A stretch of 64,000 bases of DNA from Troglohyphantes excavatus (GCA_963932185.1 OZ010666.1:42203592-42267591); one strand, 5' to 3'. Positions 26,101 through 41,600 are shown, counted from the first letter of the stretch. The notes: generated by a model not told the origin, from the letters alone. A program made the numbers and translations.

Positions 26101-29100
26101 GAATTTTGTTTACTGTTACACTTTTATGTATTTCAGGACTATATTCATATTATATGAACCGTGTATTATTTAGTCCTAAAAGTTTTTATGCTAAACAATC
26201 TGTTGTAAAGCATCCGAATATCTGTTTAGTTTATTTTTTCGGGTTCCTTTTATTTCCAGTTCTCTTATTTGGTAAGTTTTGAAATTACAATAAAACTCAT
26301 TATTTTATCAAGAATCTATGTTTTAATTTGATAAAGTATTTTCCCTTCCTTCTAAAATCTCAAATTATGGTAACTAATATATGAAATTAGAGAGGTTTTT
26401 TTAATATTTATAATACTTTCTATACTCTGTAAAAGTAAGATCTGCTGTTTGACACTGATTCATGCCAAATTCTCTGAATGTATGTTTATCACATACATAA
26501 CAAAAAATAAGTTTATAAACTTTACAGGTCACTTCTACATTTCTCTCGAATAAATTTTTATTTTTAATAGCACCGGTTGATGAAGCATTTATTTCGTGTG
26601 AGGCTAACAAAGTTGAAGAATCTGTAGCAGATATTACGAAACATAGTACATTATTCCCTAACCAGTTTAAGTGGTAAGTTTTGATTAATACAGTAGGGCA
26701 TGAACTACTTGTTTTGCTTTAGCTTAAAAAATTGGTCTGAATAGTAGAAACATCTAATTAATGAGTACTAGCTCAAGTTAATTAATGTTGTTCACTAATA
26801 ATGTATCAATTATTTTAGAAAGTATGAATGCACATATACTTTATGGACATATTAGTAGTCATTTATGAATGACAAATCTTATTAATTGTTGTTTTTTAGT
26901 GTAATTTTAATTTGTTTTATTCTAAGAAAGATAGAGTAGGTAACAATAAATGGGTTTCTTGAATATTATTTTTAATCAGTTATAACTTACCCATTTACAT
27001 TTAAAAAAATTATTTTTCCTAAATATTTGTAGGTATACAAAATAGCATAAAGGTTTTATGGAAGCCAAACTAGTATAGATAAGCTGATAAATATGTTCTT
27101 TTTGCTTAATTTGTCATGTTGTTGTAATTCTCATTCGTTTTGAGTTACAATTATAGCCTGCTTCATATTTGGAAGTGTAAACATTTTAATGTATTGAACT
27201 CTGTATAACACATGCACATTCTATTTACAAATATATTATTTGTATAATTTTGCAGTAAGCAAGCTAGTTTCATATAGTATTCGCAATTAGGGTTCAGTTG
27301 CAAGACTTAATTTTTAAGAATAAAAAAAAATTAAGTTATGCAATTGTCAACTACCTATTTTCATTTTAAATGACTGAAAGTTTTCAACTATGAATGCATG
27401 TGATGTGCTTTTAATTGGTATAAAATTTCAGACGAAAAAAATTCTAATATAATTTTATACTTTTTAATTCTATAATAATATTCTTTTTCAATTTTGGTAG
27501 GAATTCTTCCTGTGATTATGTTAATTCTTGCAAAGATTTTAATGAAGAAGAATTCCTTCATGAAAAAGACCTTAGCATCCTTCGTGGAAAAGTCTTGCAT
27601 GGTAAATATATATATTTTTTAATAAATAGGATGTTTGTTTGGTCATTTTCCATTTCAATAAATTTTAGATATTGAAAAAAATGTATAATATATTTGTCCT
27701 TGTTTAAATGCAAGTATAACAAATGTTTTCATTTATGTTTATGTTCCAAAATGTCCTCCATAAGATGCTTTTCCTTGCACAAGCATAAAGCATCCTACAT
27801 GCATAGGAATTTATTAATTTTTATATGTATACTATATATAAGTGTAGGAGTATTCCTGCTTTTAAATTATCTTCATTCCCAATGTAAAATTAATAAATGA
27901 AATACAATACAATAAAACTTTATTTATTTAAGCAACTGTTTTATATTAATAATGTAACTTGAATTTTTTTTACCATATAAATCATGGTTCCCACTCACCT
28001 CGGAAAACCTGTAATTGTCAGAGATGATGAGCGATTTCTCAACTTTTCTGGAGAAGACAGGGAATTTTCCTAAAATTTTTAGCTGAAAGTTTCTTGTGAT
28101 ACATATGTCCTTTCCTTGCTTTCAATTAAATTTTGTTTTTGTTATAAAAATATAAATTCGTAAAAATTATAATTTCTTACTTTTTTTTCTATACTTTGAT
28201 CGATTATCATTTGCAGGCACTTTATTTTTATAGGTCTCTACATTATTTTTTTTAAAAAAACGTTATTTTTCATGTATTTCTCATTCTGGAATTTTTTAAA
28301 AACCCTCTGGAAAACCAGTCAGGGAATTTTAATCTTGATATTGAGTGGCAACCCTGTTTAATTTTATAGTATATAAGAAGAAGGCTTTGGATCATATTGC
28401 AAATGTTTTATATTGGCAAAAAAAAAGTCCAGAAGGCATATTTTACTTTATATACCTGATAATATTGTGCTATGATGTATTATAAGTAAATAATAAGATG
28501 TAAATGACAAATATATGGTTTTTTACTATTTGGATCCCATTAAAGCAAGCAGGTCAAGGTCCTAGTTTGTTTATAATGGATTTTAAAAAAAGTATTATTC
28601 AAGAGCTTTTTTGTTGTTTCAAGTTTATATCCTTTATTTCATGCTAGACTCTTAATTTGCCTTAAAATCACACAATAATATTTAAATTATTACTAAGTAC
28701 TATTTTCATTTACAGGAAAGTTTCAGTTTTTGGATGTGCCTCAAATTCCTTTGCCTTTATTGAGGTCTAAAAAAGACCATTCATCTCTTGCAACCTTATT
28801 AGAACTGCTTCCAATGATGGAGCTAGATGACCTATTTGATTTTAATGATACATCATTTGAAGATGATGCTACATTTTTGTAAGTTGATACTTTATAGTAG
28901 CAGTGAGTTTAGATATTCTTGATTTCATAATGTTGCAATCAATCTTAATTTTAAATTTTTTACTATTGTTTTGACAGTTATGTTTGTGTATCTATAGTTA
29001 CAATAACTTATCATGCTTATTTATTGAATCTTAATTTTAGTTAACTAAAGACAATTTTAATTATAAGTGCAAATTTGTACTAAGTACAATATTAAGCTGA

Positions 29101-29611
29101 ATTTATTTTACATTTAATATTTTTTATAAACAAAATAAATAAAACTTTTCGCTATTTAATGATATTCTTTTAATTTTATTTCAATTTGCATAATACAAGT
29201 TTTTTTTTTTAACAAAATTCCATATTTCTATATTCAAACAGTTTTTTTTTTAATCATAAAGATTTAAACAAAAATGTAAAAGTCCAATCGTAGAGAATAT
29301 AGCTATTAACTTACACACTATTTGAAAATAAAAATTTTATTTTCTATAACTGAAGTTACACTACTAATTGAATTTTATTTTCTATAACATTATGTTATAA
29401 ATAAATACTAATTCTTAAATACTTTATTATCTTACTTTTATAGTTGAAATGAACATTCACATAATTTTTATACTCGTATGTAAATCATTTTAACATTATA
29501 TATGGTACATCTTTATACATTCTTTTCAGCAATGTAGAATCAATTGAAGAAATAAACAAATTTCCAAAATGTGACACTCAGATGCATTTTGAAGAACTGG
29601 CTTTACCTGAA
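23132..29611 (+). CDS. SHOC1: SHOC1 coding exons 1-7 (N-terminal region)
   Basis: These seven small exons give residues 1-256. The protein opens MASYPICKSCSFLAIDYYEE, encoded by a 60-nt exon that ends in phase 0 before a GTGCGT donor. Exon 3 encodes a hydrophobic stretch (ICLVYFFGFLLFPVLLF). I read it as a buried core segment, because the rest of the family is soluble and nuclear, but a membrane helix cannot be excluded from sequence alone. Exon 6 encodes a DVPQIPLPLL segment followed by an acidic patch rich in Asp and Glu. Reading the other frame of exon 1 (ATG at 23127) would run into a stop in exon 2, which decides the start. Confidence 0.7.
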
Positions 29612-32600
29612 GTAACTTTTTTTTCACTATATTACAAATATTGAAAGTTTACATATAATATGGATAAATTGTTTATCTCTATTATTTATCTAATTATCAC
29701 CTATCTCCATTAATTTCATCTTATTACTGCATTGAGTATTCTTTTTATATGTTTATTCTACCTAGTGATATGAGAGTTCTTAATTTGTTTAGTATCAACT
29801 AAGATTTTCAATTCCATGTAATTTAGAAAGCTTTGTTTTATATAGTTTTTACTTATAGTTTCAGTTTACCAAGAACCACTATGCTTGAGCACATGCTGTA
29901 ACTTTGTTGCTTATTTAAGATACCACCACAACTATTTAAATTTGGTCTACTAGTAATTACAAATTATCAATTTACTCATGTAATTAAAAAGTCATTCAGA
30001 AACTCTTTCTTGTACCCACATTATGGCCTATTTCCATAAAATAGTTAGGTGGTCATTTTGAATTATTGTTCCAATTTATAACACATTGTCAATTACCTTA
30101 ATGGAGTTTTTAAATACCTTAATATCATGGTATAATTAATTTGGAATATTAATAAAAACATAATTTAATTACTTTATAAATGTCCAAAAGATTTATTACT
30201 ATTTCAATGCTTTTCAAAAGTTAAGCATGTGACAGTATATTCAAAAAGTTCTGCTTGGATTGACTTCAAATTTCTCATGAATACAGTAGATTGTGTTTTT
30301 TATTCATTAGTGTAATAAAAGAATGTTTTTATCTATGTTTTAATAATTTATAAAAGTACATCAAATTTTATACTATCAACTTTTTTCTGAGTAGTGCAAA
30401 TAAATGAAACATATCTTAATAAATGTTTGGACCGATTTTAATTTAAAACAAGCTAAGCACCAATGTTTTATACCTTTAATTAAGTATTCAAGCATAAATG
30501 TAGAGAAAAACTGTTTTTCCTAAAATAGGACAATTTTCAGCTGTTTGAAAGTTAATAATGGATTTAAAAGGACATAAACAGTACATTCGAGGGTATACCA
30601 AAAATTTTTGTTGAGACTAAAATCATTAAAAAAGACATTATATTCCAATACCTTACAACTGTTAAAGTACCTCCTGTGAACAGGTGCAGCTGGATGTGAT
30701 AGCTAAAAGAAAAACTAGCCTGCACCATTACCTTGCCAATATTAAAAATGTGTTTAGCAATTTTACTAGCCTTTTTCTGCATTCTTTGTTTTCTCCAGAT
30801 CCTCACATATCTATTACTGGATTAAAAGAAAATCTTAATTCGTTCGTAAACAATACAATGGACCATTCTACTTCATTCCATTTCGCATATTTGCAGCACC
30901 ACTTCAACATCTCATCTCTAATATTTTATAATATTGAATACTAATGGTACATGGGAATATGATACTTTCATATTTAGCTTTTGCTACATAGTAGTGGCAG
31001 ATAATGACCTACTAACTAATTGTGGTACCGTTTCTCTGACAGTTGACATTTTTGCTCGTTGATTCAGTTTAGCCAATAAAGCCATATAAGGATCCTCAGA
31101 GGAGTGGTAATTCTTTGCAAGCTGAGACAGGTGTCTAGGCAACTATCCCACTCTTTTGAAATTGTTTCCATAAATGAGAAATCACAGCGTGGTCCGCACA
31201 AAAGAAAATAGTGATGTCTCTAAATTGCAGCCCTGCTTCAAGATCCCCCACCATGGGTAGCATTGAAAACTTTCTATTTACCTTCTTTGAGCCATAATTT
31301 ATCCTATATATCCACAAATAACCAGAATCTTCAGCCAAATTTTTTTATTAACTATTTGGCAAGTTATCTACTGAGAGGCTTCAGATAAGAATCATTTTTA
31401 AACTCTGCCTAATTTGCATAATTCTCGAGAGTAAATTTTCTGATTTGGCGCATCATATATGACATTTGCATATTTTCTTCTTATCGCAGTGACTTTCAAC
31501 CAATGAAATTGAAGTACCTCCTCCCCCCTCACACACACACACATATAAACTCAAAATTTGTCTCCTGTTCTTGCTTAACTTTTGGAAAGATGTGTAGAAT
31601 CATAAACTATTTTTTTATGAATATATATTTTTGAACTCTTACAATTTAAATACATCAGTATTTTTAGTATGTTTTATAGGCACTTTATCAAAAAAAAATT
31701 AGATTCAAATATATTAACAACATACTGTCTTAAGTATTTATGATACAACAAATTAATAATCCATTATATTAACTTTAGATATATTAAAGTGTTTTGTGTA
31801 TTTCTTCGATATGCTTTCATTTATACTTTTAATCTGCTTAGCTCTTACTAATAAACCAATGTAATTATGTATTTTTTATAGTTAATTATTGAAGAAAGAA
31901 GTAACTGTGAGAAAATTACAAACTTTCAGTATGATATGAAATTCAAAGATGTATCGGACACTAATGAAAAAAGGGATAACATTTTAAACCAACCAATCCC
32001 CTTATTGCTGGAATCTACTTTAAAAACTTGTGAAGACTTTAATGAATCTTATAACGACTACAACCGTATTTGTACATTAAATGATCCCTTTACTACAAAA
32101 AGATCTCCAGAAGTTAACTCACAATTGAGGTTGAGCATCAACAAAACACAAGACTTCATTGCGTCGCATGATATTCCAACTGTTGCTTGTGCAGCTTTAG
32201 ACAAAACGATAGAAAATGCTTCAATGAATGAACTGGGTGCAAATGATGTTTGTGTACTGAATAATATGTTTAATCAGTCACAACATATAGACCAATGTTC
32301 AACTCAACAAAAGTTTAGTGTAAGCAGGGTTTGTAGTGCAACTTTAGATGTGGACAAATGTGATGGGGATATGGCATATAAAAAAAATAATGATATTAAT
32401 TTTGAGAATATACTCGTAAATCTTAGTGACCATTCTAATCTACACGGAACAGAAAGGCAATCAAAAGAAATGAATGACATATTTAAGGAGTTTGATGATC
32501 AAGAGAAATCCTGTGCAGTTCCTATTGAAACATTTACACAATTTGATTTCCATCAGTACTCTAACGTTCAAGAAGATCAAATGAAAATTGAGGAAAATCC

Positions 32601-35600
32601 CATCTTAAATAGCCATATGATAGCTTCGTATAAAGAAAAACTTTCCAATATGCAGTATCAATCAAATATTAATATGAAAAATATTATTCAAAGTGGTGTT
32701 ACTCAAAGAAAAATACCCCCGGCAAAAGCAAATGATCTAAAGCAATGCACTGCTTTTAAAAGTCAAGTTTCTCCATTTGAACCTGCAAATAAGAATTTGC
32801 AAGAAAATGCAAACAAAATAGGTTCTAAAAATTTTAATCTCTCCCAACCTGTTGATCTTCTATCTAATTTTATTCAAGTGCAATTCCCATTCCAGAAATC
32901 AAATAATGAGTTGGATAAAACTTCTTTAAAAGCACCATCAAAGTCTCCTTTAAATAATCAACTGCAGTCTAGTACTTTAGGTAACTGTTACTTATCATTA
33001 TACCTCTTTTTTGCCATTATATGTTGCAATTATTTTTAGAATATAAGTTACTTTTGAATAACAAGTTCTGATCTGTATTTTTCATAGAAAATGGCAAATA
33101 AATTATAAGCTAAAAACTATTTTTATTTATTTTTAAGTCTGATAAGTTGTACCTGTATGTGTACCTTTATTCTTGTACTTGGTAGTTTTTGCCATTTTTT
33201 TTCATTCAGATGATAGTTAGATATTTAAAAGAATAACTAAGTATAATTTAGTCAGATCATGTATTTGTCTTCCATTACGTAAAAAAAAACTATCTTAAAG
33301 AACTTGTGATCCTTTGAGCTATTTTTTTCCCGTTTATTACTAAATCATAGATGTTTTTAATCTAAAAAAATTCTTCAGTTTCTAGATTACAAGTAAAAGA
33401 AGGTGAACCATGTGAAAAAGATGGACTTGAATCAGTATCTAAACATTTCCAAGAAGAAAACATTCCCATGCATGTTCGGTTAGAAATAGAAGATGTACTT
33501 GTTGAACTGCCTGGTAATTATATATATATATTATTTCACCAAATTCTAATATTTAAACACTGAATTTAAATGTGATATTAAAATAAAGTGTACTTTAATT
33601 TTAGAAGACTATGTGAAAATATTGTTGAGCCTTGAAGAAACTTCCATTCCTTTACTTCAATCCCTTATACTTTATCATCAATTTAAATTCCCTGCACATT
33701 TAACATTAGCTGATATCCCACCTTACAAAACCTGTTTCCTCTTGAATCAAGAAGTCAAACGCTGCCATGATAAACATATTAATAAAGGTAACTTAAGTTA
33801 TTTTATTTAAAACATTTTTAAAAAGGATCATGCATATTAATATTTTGTAATCAACATATACAGGGTGCGTTCCATAAGTAATGCGACCAAATTCATAAAA
33901 AAATCATATATTGGACATATTCGTACAATTAGTTAAAAATCTTCAAAATAGCATCCTCCTGCGTCGATACATTTATGGAGGAGGTTTTTCCAGGCCTGGA
34001 AGGCATCCTGGAAAGCCTTCTCCGGGAGGTCCTTTAGAGCCGATGTAACATGAGCCTGGATGTTTTCAATTGTGTCTCAATGTGTCCCTTTCAGGGCTCC
34101 TTTTAAGCGGGGGAAAAAAAGCAAAGTGTGGGGGAGCCAGGTCAGGACGAACCAGTGGGGTATGCGTCCTGGCCAGGACAACGAAGAAGCTGTGGCTTGA
34201 CGCGATATCGTGATGAAGTTTCCATGCGTCCTTGATGTCACTTCGGCAGCGCGCGACCCTCCTTTCTAGCCAGGACCCATACCCCACTGGTTTCACAGCG
34301 TCCCTGCAGTCCTGACCTGGCTCCCCCAGACTTTTTTTTTGTTTCCTCACTTAAAAGGAGCCCTGAAAGGGAAACATTGGGACACGATTGAAAACATCCA
34401 GGCTCATGTTACATCGGCTCTAAAGGAGCTCACGGAGAAGGCCTTCCAGGCCTGGAAACACCGCCTCCATAAATGTATCGACGCAGGAGGGTGCTATTTT
34501 GAGGATTTTTAACTAATAGTACGAATATGTCGAATAAATGATTTTTTATTAATTTAATCGCATTACTTATGGAACGCAGCCTGTATAGTTTTTTTACACT
34601 GATCCTTATATCTCCTTTGTACCTATATTAACCCATTTCCTTTAAATAGGATATATAAGTCCCATGCTAAATTTAAGAAGAAGTAAAAATTCAGAAGTTA
34701 AATTTTGTATTTATTACACATATTAGTATTCAGAAAACAATTCAAATATTTTTAAACTAAATTCTTTAAAAAGTTCTAAGTAAAAATTAGTTTCCTCCAG
34801 ATCATTTTGTGTTGAGGTTTAAAATACTATCTATGTTATCTAACTTTTATTTTCGGATTATATTTTATGCAAAATATTACAGTTAAAAGACTGATACATT
34901 TTAAAAGTTGAAATGAATAAACTTTTTGTTTTGTAAAGTAATATTAATTTAATAATTGTATCACAATTATAACATTGTTCTTTAACAGGAAACATGGGTT
35001 ATTATTATAATAATCTACTTCTTCTTCATGGTATTCTAAAAACAGTGGAATGCCTTATTCACTTTGATATTCATCTAGCTTTGTCATCCTTACATACATA
35101 TGATAAGACTCACAAAAGTTTCATCAAAAGTAAGAAATATCTATTAATTAAAATTTAGTTGTGCTTATTAAATGAAATATGCTGTATGTATATGTGTTCA
35201 ACTTTCTTTTAATTAGGATTTTATGAAAAACTTATTGAAAAACTTGAACATGAAATTGATGAATGTTTTGAAAATAATTCTGTTCATCCTAAAGTAAAAG
35301 ATTTGAGTCAATATCTTTGTGAGAAGTATATATTTTGTAAAGAAAATCATCTTAAATTTAAGGTACAGAATTGTTATACATAATTATATTATATTTTTTT
35401 AATTAACATTAATTTCATTAAAAAAATTCTAATAAAATGATATTCTTCTTGATAATTACTAACTTATTCTTCAAATGTCTGGCATAATTTCTATATTTAG
35501 TACTAAATATTTTCCAAACATGAAATAAACCATATGAGTGGACCTTACGAAAAATAGTCATATTCTCTTTTTAATTGTTTTGTGTATACTTTTAATACTA

Positions 35601-38600
35601 AACTATTATGTTTAGTGTGAGCTGTTTAAACTATACTAGTAGTTAAATCAACATTTGGTGTTGGTAAAAATTAAATTATTTTTCTAAAATATTTAGGTTT
35701 CCTCAATCATTAATTATATTTTTATATCAGTTTTAATTCTTTCATTCTATCATTTTAAATCTTCCAAACGTTTGAAATTCTATTATTGAAAATTAAATTA
35801 ACTCTATTAAAAGAATTTAAGTTCATATTCAAAATTAATTTATTAAAAAAAAAGAAAAAAAACTCATCACCTATTTGTGATTGGTTGCAAAAGTATTGTT
35901 TTGTTTTTGAAATGTATAATGACCATATTTAGTACTTATTTTTTAAAGGCGGGGAGGCATATTTTGTAAATGGTTTTTTTAACTGTTTAATGTTGTCTAT
36001 AAGCAAGTTTTACATTAATAGTAAATATAATTTTTGAATCTTTATGATATAGTAAAAATATAAACCAGTGTGATAATCTTAGATACAGAAATCTCATATT
36101 TTGATAAAATTGATTTTGCTTATGCCTAGTCGTTTCAAGATGAACTTCCTTCCTTGACAAAAGCCTCAGTTTAATGTTTAGGCGTAGTTTGTTATCGAAA
36201 AAATTTTCTGCAAAGAAAATTTATAAAATTAATTGGTAGATAGTGTGATTCTTTATTTGTGTGTTTTTTTTAATTATTTAAAAATTATTTCTCTTGAAAA
36301 TACAATTTTAATATAAGATAAATAATTATGATGAAAAAATTTGCTAAATATTTCCATTGCCAATTTCATGTGCTTTTAAATATATATAAATTATTATTCT
36401 GAGAATCTATTATTCCAGAACAACTGTATTTAATTACATTAAAAATAATTTGTATATATTTGTTTTGCTATATATATCTAATGTTATTTGTTATCATATT
36501 TTGTATTGTATAGTATTTTAGGATAAGCATGTAAGAAAATTCTTTATAATAATTTGTAAATAACAACTTTCTTTGATGAATTTGGTCATAATTTTGGGGA
36601 AATACCTTAAAATTATTTTCTATTATTAATAATTTTTTCAATATTATCTCAGGCAAATAAGAAATGAATCTGATGTTTATGTTAACACCTGGTTAATTTT
36701 TTTTAAGGACTAAATAACTTCTTATAGCATTTAACATAACATTAGATTAACATAGCATTAACATAACCATTATTTGAATAGGTGTTAATAATTTTAAAAA
36801 AGAACTTGGAAGTAGTTTATGCAGCATTTGAAAGAGTATTAAGACAGGATGCATGCAATTTCCGGATTTACTTAATCCCTGAAAGTGTTTTCCTACACCC
36901 AAATACTTTGATTTTCGAGTAAGGGTTTTTAATTATTAACATTATTATTTTATCTTTTCACTAAACCTTAAAAGTTTTTAATTTTTTATGTAATGATTTA
37001 TATTTCACCTATTCTTCTATTATTATTTATAAAATTCTTTTCAAAATGACTTTAAGTAAAATTTAACCCATTTGACGGAGCTGAACAACTTAAGTCGTCC
37101 AAAGACTTCCAGTCTTTCTAGCAATACACATAAACTTTAAATTCGCAAAAAAAAATTATGTTGAAATATTTTTCAAATCTAAAGTATTTGAGTGTTTTTC
37201 AGAAGCTTTATTTATTAAAATTATAAAAATTAAAAAAATATATTTTTAAGATATTTTCTAAATCTTCCCCCACTTTTAAAATTGTCTCTTTTGATGTCTT
37301 TATTTTCACCCCCTTTTCAACCATCATTTTAAATAAGTTTCTTTATTTTTGTATATCGTTCCTTTCTATAACATGGTTTTTCCCAGTCCCAAAGCATCCG
37401 ACATATTTCATCTCATGATGTAATTTCTTACCATTACATTCTAATGAGTGAGCATACCACATATTACAATTTTCTGTCTGGCATATCTCTCTCTAACTTT
37501 ACCACATAACTTAAAAGGCGAACTGAAACTTTTATTAACCAATCAGATGTGTCCAGAAATTATTCTCTTTCTAGAATTATCGGTCTTGTGGTCATTCAAG
37601 ATGTAACCTCGAAACTGTAATGTGTCATGATGCTCTGGAGTCTGAGTAGTAAATATTTTGACCTTAAATTTTCAGCCCTTAGTTTTATACCTAAAGAAAT
37701 GGCCCTCCCTAAATCATAACAACTGCCCTCTAATTAAAGAAATATCACTATACATGCATTGGAAATATAAAATAAACTATATTATAGAGAAAACAACTTT
37801 ACGATCTTCCAATTAACTTGTGTGCAGTTTTCTCACTTCAGCAAGTTAATCTAAAGCTCAATTTATTTTAAACTGTTTTTTATTGCAATTATTTAAATTT
37901 TTGTATTCTGTTACTTTTTAAAAAATATATTTGCAATATGAAAGATAAGTCTATTTTGTAGTAAAAGTTTAAGTTTAGTGTTATGTTTAAAATTGATAAG
38001 CATGCTTTTTTTCCAATTAGAGGTAAAGAAGATACAGTGTATTTTATAAATGCCTCATCACTGTCAAATAACATCCCGTGGACAGAGTTGAGCTTTGTAA
38101 TCGAATTTGAACCAGACAACAAGTCCTGTTGGAAACAGATTTGCTGTGAACAAAATATTGCCCATGCTTTTCTCAAAGTTGTTCAATTGCCTCTGAAATC
38201 ATTGAAAGACATTCAGAACCTGAAAGTTCCAGGTACAATTCATTACTGTACATATCTATAATTCTCTCTGGTTTTTTTTTTATATTTTTATATACTTTGT
38301 TTTATTTGAAATTTAGATTTTTATATTTTATAAATTTTTTGTTTTAGAAAAGACAATTCCTAATCCTGTTGTAGAAAATGTCAAGTTACTGATTGTGTCA
38401 GCATCCATTACATCTCAGTACCAGCTTCTTTATTTATTGGAATCTAGGTAAAAATGTAATACAATCCAGTTTTAAGAAAAACCAATTTTAAAAATATATA
38501 TTTTGGTATTTTAAAATGTTTTTTTTTTGTAACAAATATTTACAGATTCCATTATTCAATATGCATTCGACAGTATAAAGATGTTCTTCCCCATCTTCAT

Positions 38601-41600
38601 TTTGCTGACATTGTAGTTGACGAAAAGTCCGCTCTCATTTTGGTCAGTGAGGTTTCATTTTCACTTCAAGATTTTTCAGAGACATTATCCGAGAGAGTCT
38701 CTTTCTTACACATTAAATTTGAAATGTGCTGGATTATAATTCAAAAATACATTGATATAAAGTAAGTGAAAAAATATACTTTCAATTTTCTATACCCGTG
38801 TATTTATCGTTAATATATTTGGTTTGTATAAAGTGCATTTTTTAACATTAATTAATTTGATTTGCTGTGTGCTTTAATTAACTTTATTTATAGCAATCCA
38901 GATGTTTCAAAGTGTATGAAAACCAATAACAATTTTCAGAAGTTTTATTTATCAATGGTCAATCTCTGTTGTAGAAATCAGTCCTATAAAATAAAAGTTT
39001 GTACTTTTGTTATTTATTAGTTTGCTTAATTTTTTGTTATTTATTGATTTTCACGTTTCATTGTTTTCATTATATTTATTTTTTATAATTTGTTTTTCTT
39101 AAAATAGACAAACATACACACAACTTGTAATTTATTTGGAATCTAATCAATGACAAAAATCGGTTTAATCGTTCTTGTATGATTGATGAACAAACCAGAG
39201 GAAGAGTTACAGAATAGATGCAAATTGGGAAATTATGTTGCATATGAAAAACATCAATTTCTCTACATGCAATTGTTATTTTTTAATTGCCTGCCCTAGT
39301 GCACAGATTAGGTAAACAGGCTTTCTACATGTTCTTAACATGTATGTACACATAAGATTAGTCATAGACATTTATATAACCTATGGGAACCCGTGATATA
39401 AACGAAATTAGCCATGTAGTGTTTAAAGTTTCTTTTGAACTACCTACTTCTGAAAGTTGTATTAGAACCCATTCAATAGTTCTTACATGAACAAACAACC
39501 ATCAAAAGATGTTGTTTGCTTATAAATAATACATTGTTTTTGTTCTAGAATTTCTAATATAAATTACATGTACAAGCATGGCCATTTATTGCTATAAAGT
39601 TTGAATAGTCGCATAAAACTCAATGAGTCAAAAATAAGTCTTATTGTTGATTTTTTTTTATTATATTATCATTTGAAAGTTTGTTTTAAAAGCATTTAAC
39701 TAACTATAGTATGTGGTATAGTGGACGAACGACCTAGCTGCATAGTGGATCACTTTTAAATGTTTTATATTACCTCAATAAGAATATTAATGTATAATAT
39801 ATATTTTTTACTATAATATGCATGGTGCCTCACACGTTTTCATATCTGCAGAATAGTTTATGTGTACAAGCGAATAGAGCAACTGATGTACTCTAAGTGA
39901 ATTAAGTTTATTAAATATAAAGACAACATTCATTACAAAATACATCAGCAGCTGTATTCGCTGGTACACAACAACTGTTCTACACAGATACGAAAATGTA
40001 TAGGGCAACATGCATAATCCCAGAGTTGTCCCTTACAATAAATTATATGGTCTGTGTAAAAATAAATATTAGTCATGTGCGAAAACTACTTAATTGTACT
40101 TGGCCACTACGGATAAGTGCAGTGGCCCTACAGGGGACACATTTGACTTTATTGATGGGATACAGTAGATCTATGTTTAAGTAATAGACCAAACTGCTTT
40201 CCCAAATTTTACTATTTACAATTTAACCGTTTGCACTCGTATGTCCCCGTATGGGGGACATAACTTGTTTTACCATCGCGCTTGTATGTCCCGTACAGGG
40301 GACATTGCATCTGTACCGTTGCGTTCGTATGTCGCCATAGAAATAGGAATAGGAAAAACACAGAATTATAAAATGTAATTGTTTCTTTATGTTGTGCTTT
40401 TTATTTTGTTTCTTGTTTGTAGTTTCTTTGTTGTTTTTATTGTCTTTTAGTTAGTTTTGTTACAGTTACTTACAGTTATATAGTTTGTTTATATTATTAC
40501 ATTTCTTAAATTTTTAATGCAGTTTAATGTAATATACTTAAGTATTCTTAGTAGTTTCAATAAATTATTTTGACACGTTGAAAAATAAAATATTATGTGG
40601 CCACATTCCCATCCTAGGTCAAGAGGTTATATTCAGGGGTTATATTTTTAAATTTTTGATTTAAGGATGGTAAACCTTCTAGTTAAATTAGAACACATTT
40701 CCATCAAAAAAATTCATCTTGATCGAACATGAAAAAAAATTCCAAGTTATTTGCTAACTTTCTAAAGCATAATTACGAGTGCAAAAGGTTAATTTTTTAA
40801 ATAAAAAGTAAAACAAATATGTTTAAGTAATAATCTCACAAATGACTGTTCAGGGATCTTCTGAAAACATTCTCTGATATTTGCGTTAAAGAATGTATTT
40901 TTTCATTCATTTTTTTTAAATTTATTAGTTTGTATAAAATAATTTACCATATATGAATTGCATATTTTTATTAGATAACTGCATTGAATAAATGTATATT
41001 TTTAAAATTATTATTTTTTTATTAATAATATGATCCTTTATCATTCATTCAGATATTGTTCGCCAAAAATGTTGATGAAACAACTGAGTTGATAAAAGAT
41101 ATTTCGAGCATTAGTTTGCGCAGCAAAGGAGGTGCATATGTAAACATTTCAATTCCTAGCCAAATAACAAAGGTTTGTTGTTTAATAATGTCTATTAACT
41201 GCTAACATATCTTGTGAATTAAGCAAATAAATGTGTACTTTAATATTTTAAGCATTTGTTTTGCCTAACAAATTCTAATTGTGTTTCTGAAACGTGTTGA
41301 TATTAATAAATTATTAACTTTATTGAATACAACTTGTTCTTTTTTGACTGACAGGAAAACATTAGAAAATTATTTATGAGTTTTGTTATTCTATATTGCT
41401 AGAATAATCTTTAATAAAAAATGTGGGATTTTTTTTTATTTAATTTCATACAAGCATTATTTAAACTTTGATACTATTAAACATGAATTTTCAAATATTA
41501 ATTTTATCTGTTGAAGTATAGAGAAACACATGTTTTCATGACATTTTATGAAAATATGCCAGCATAAAAATAAATACCCTAAAACACCCTTAACTAAAAT

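Noticed and set aside
31936..33039. 367-codon open frame as a stand-alone gene
   Set aside because: It is open upstream to a clear acceptor at 31881 and carries a donor at 32981. Phase fits exons 7 and 9, so it is exon 8 of the SHOC1 gene, and its last codons are intron read-through.
33361..33386. Alternative acceptor TCTAG for SHOC1 exon 9
   Set aside because: It gives an immediate in-frame stop (TAC AAG TAA). The upstream CTTCAG acceptor keeps the frame open.
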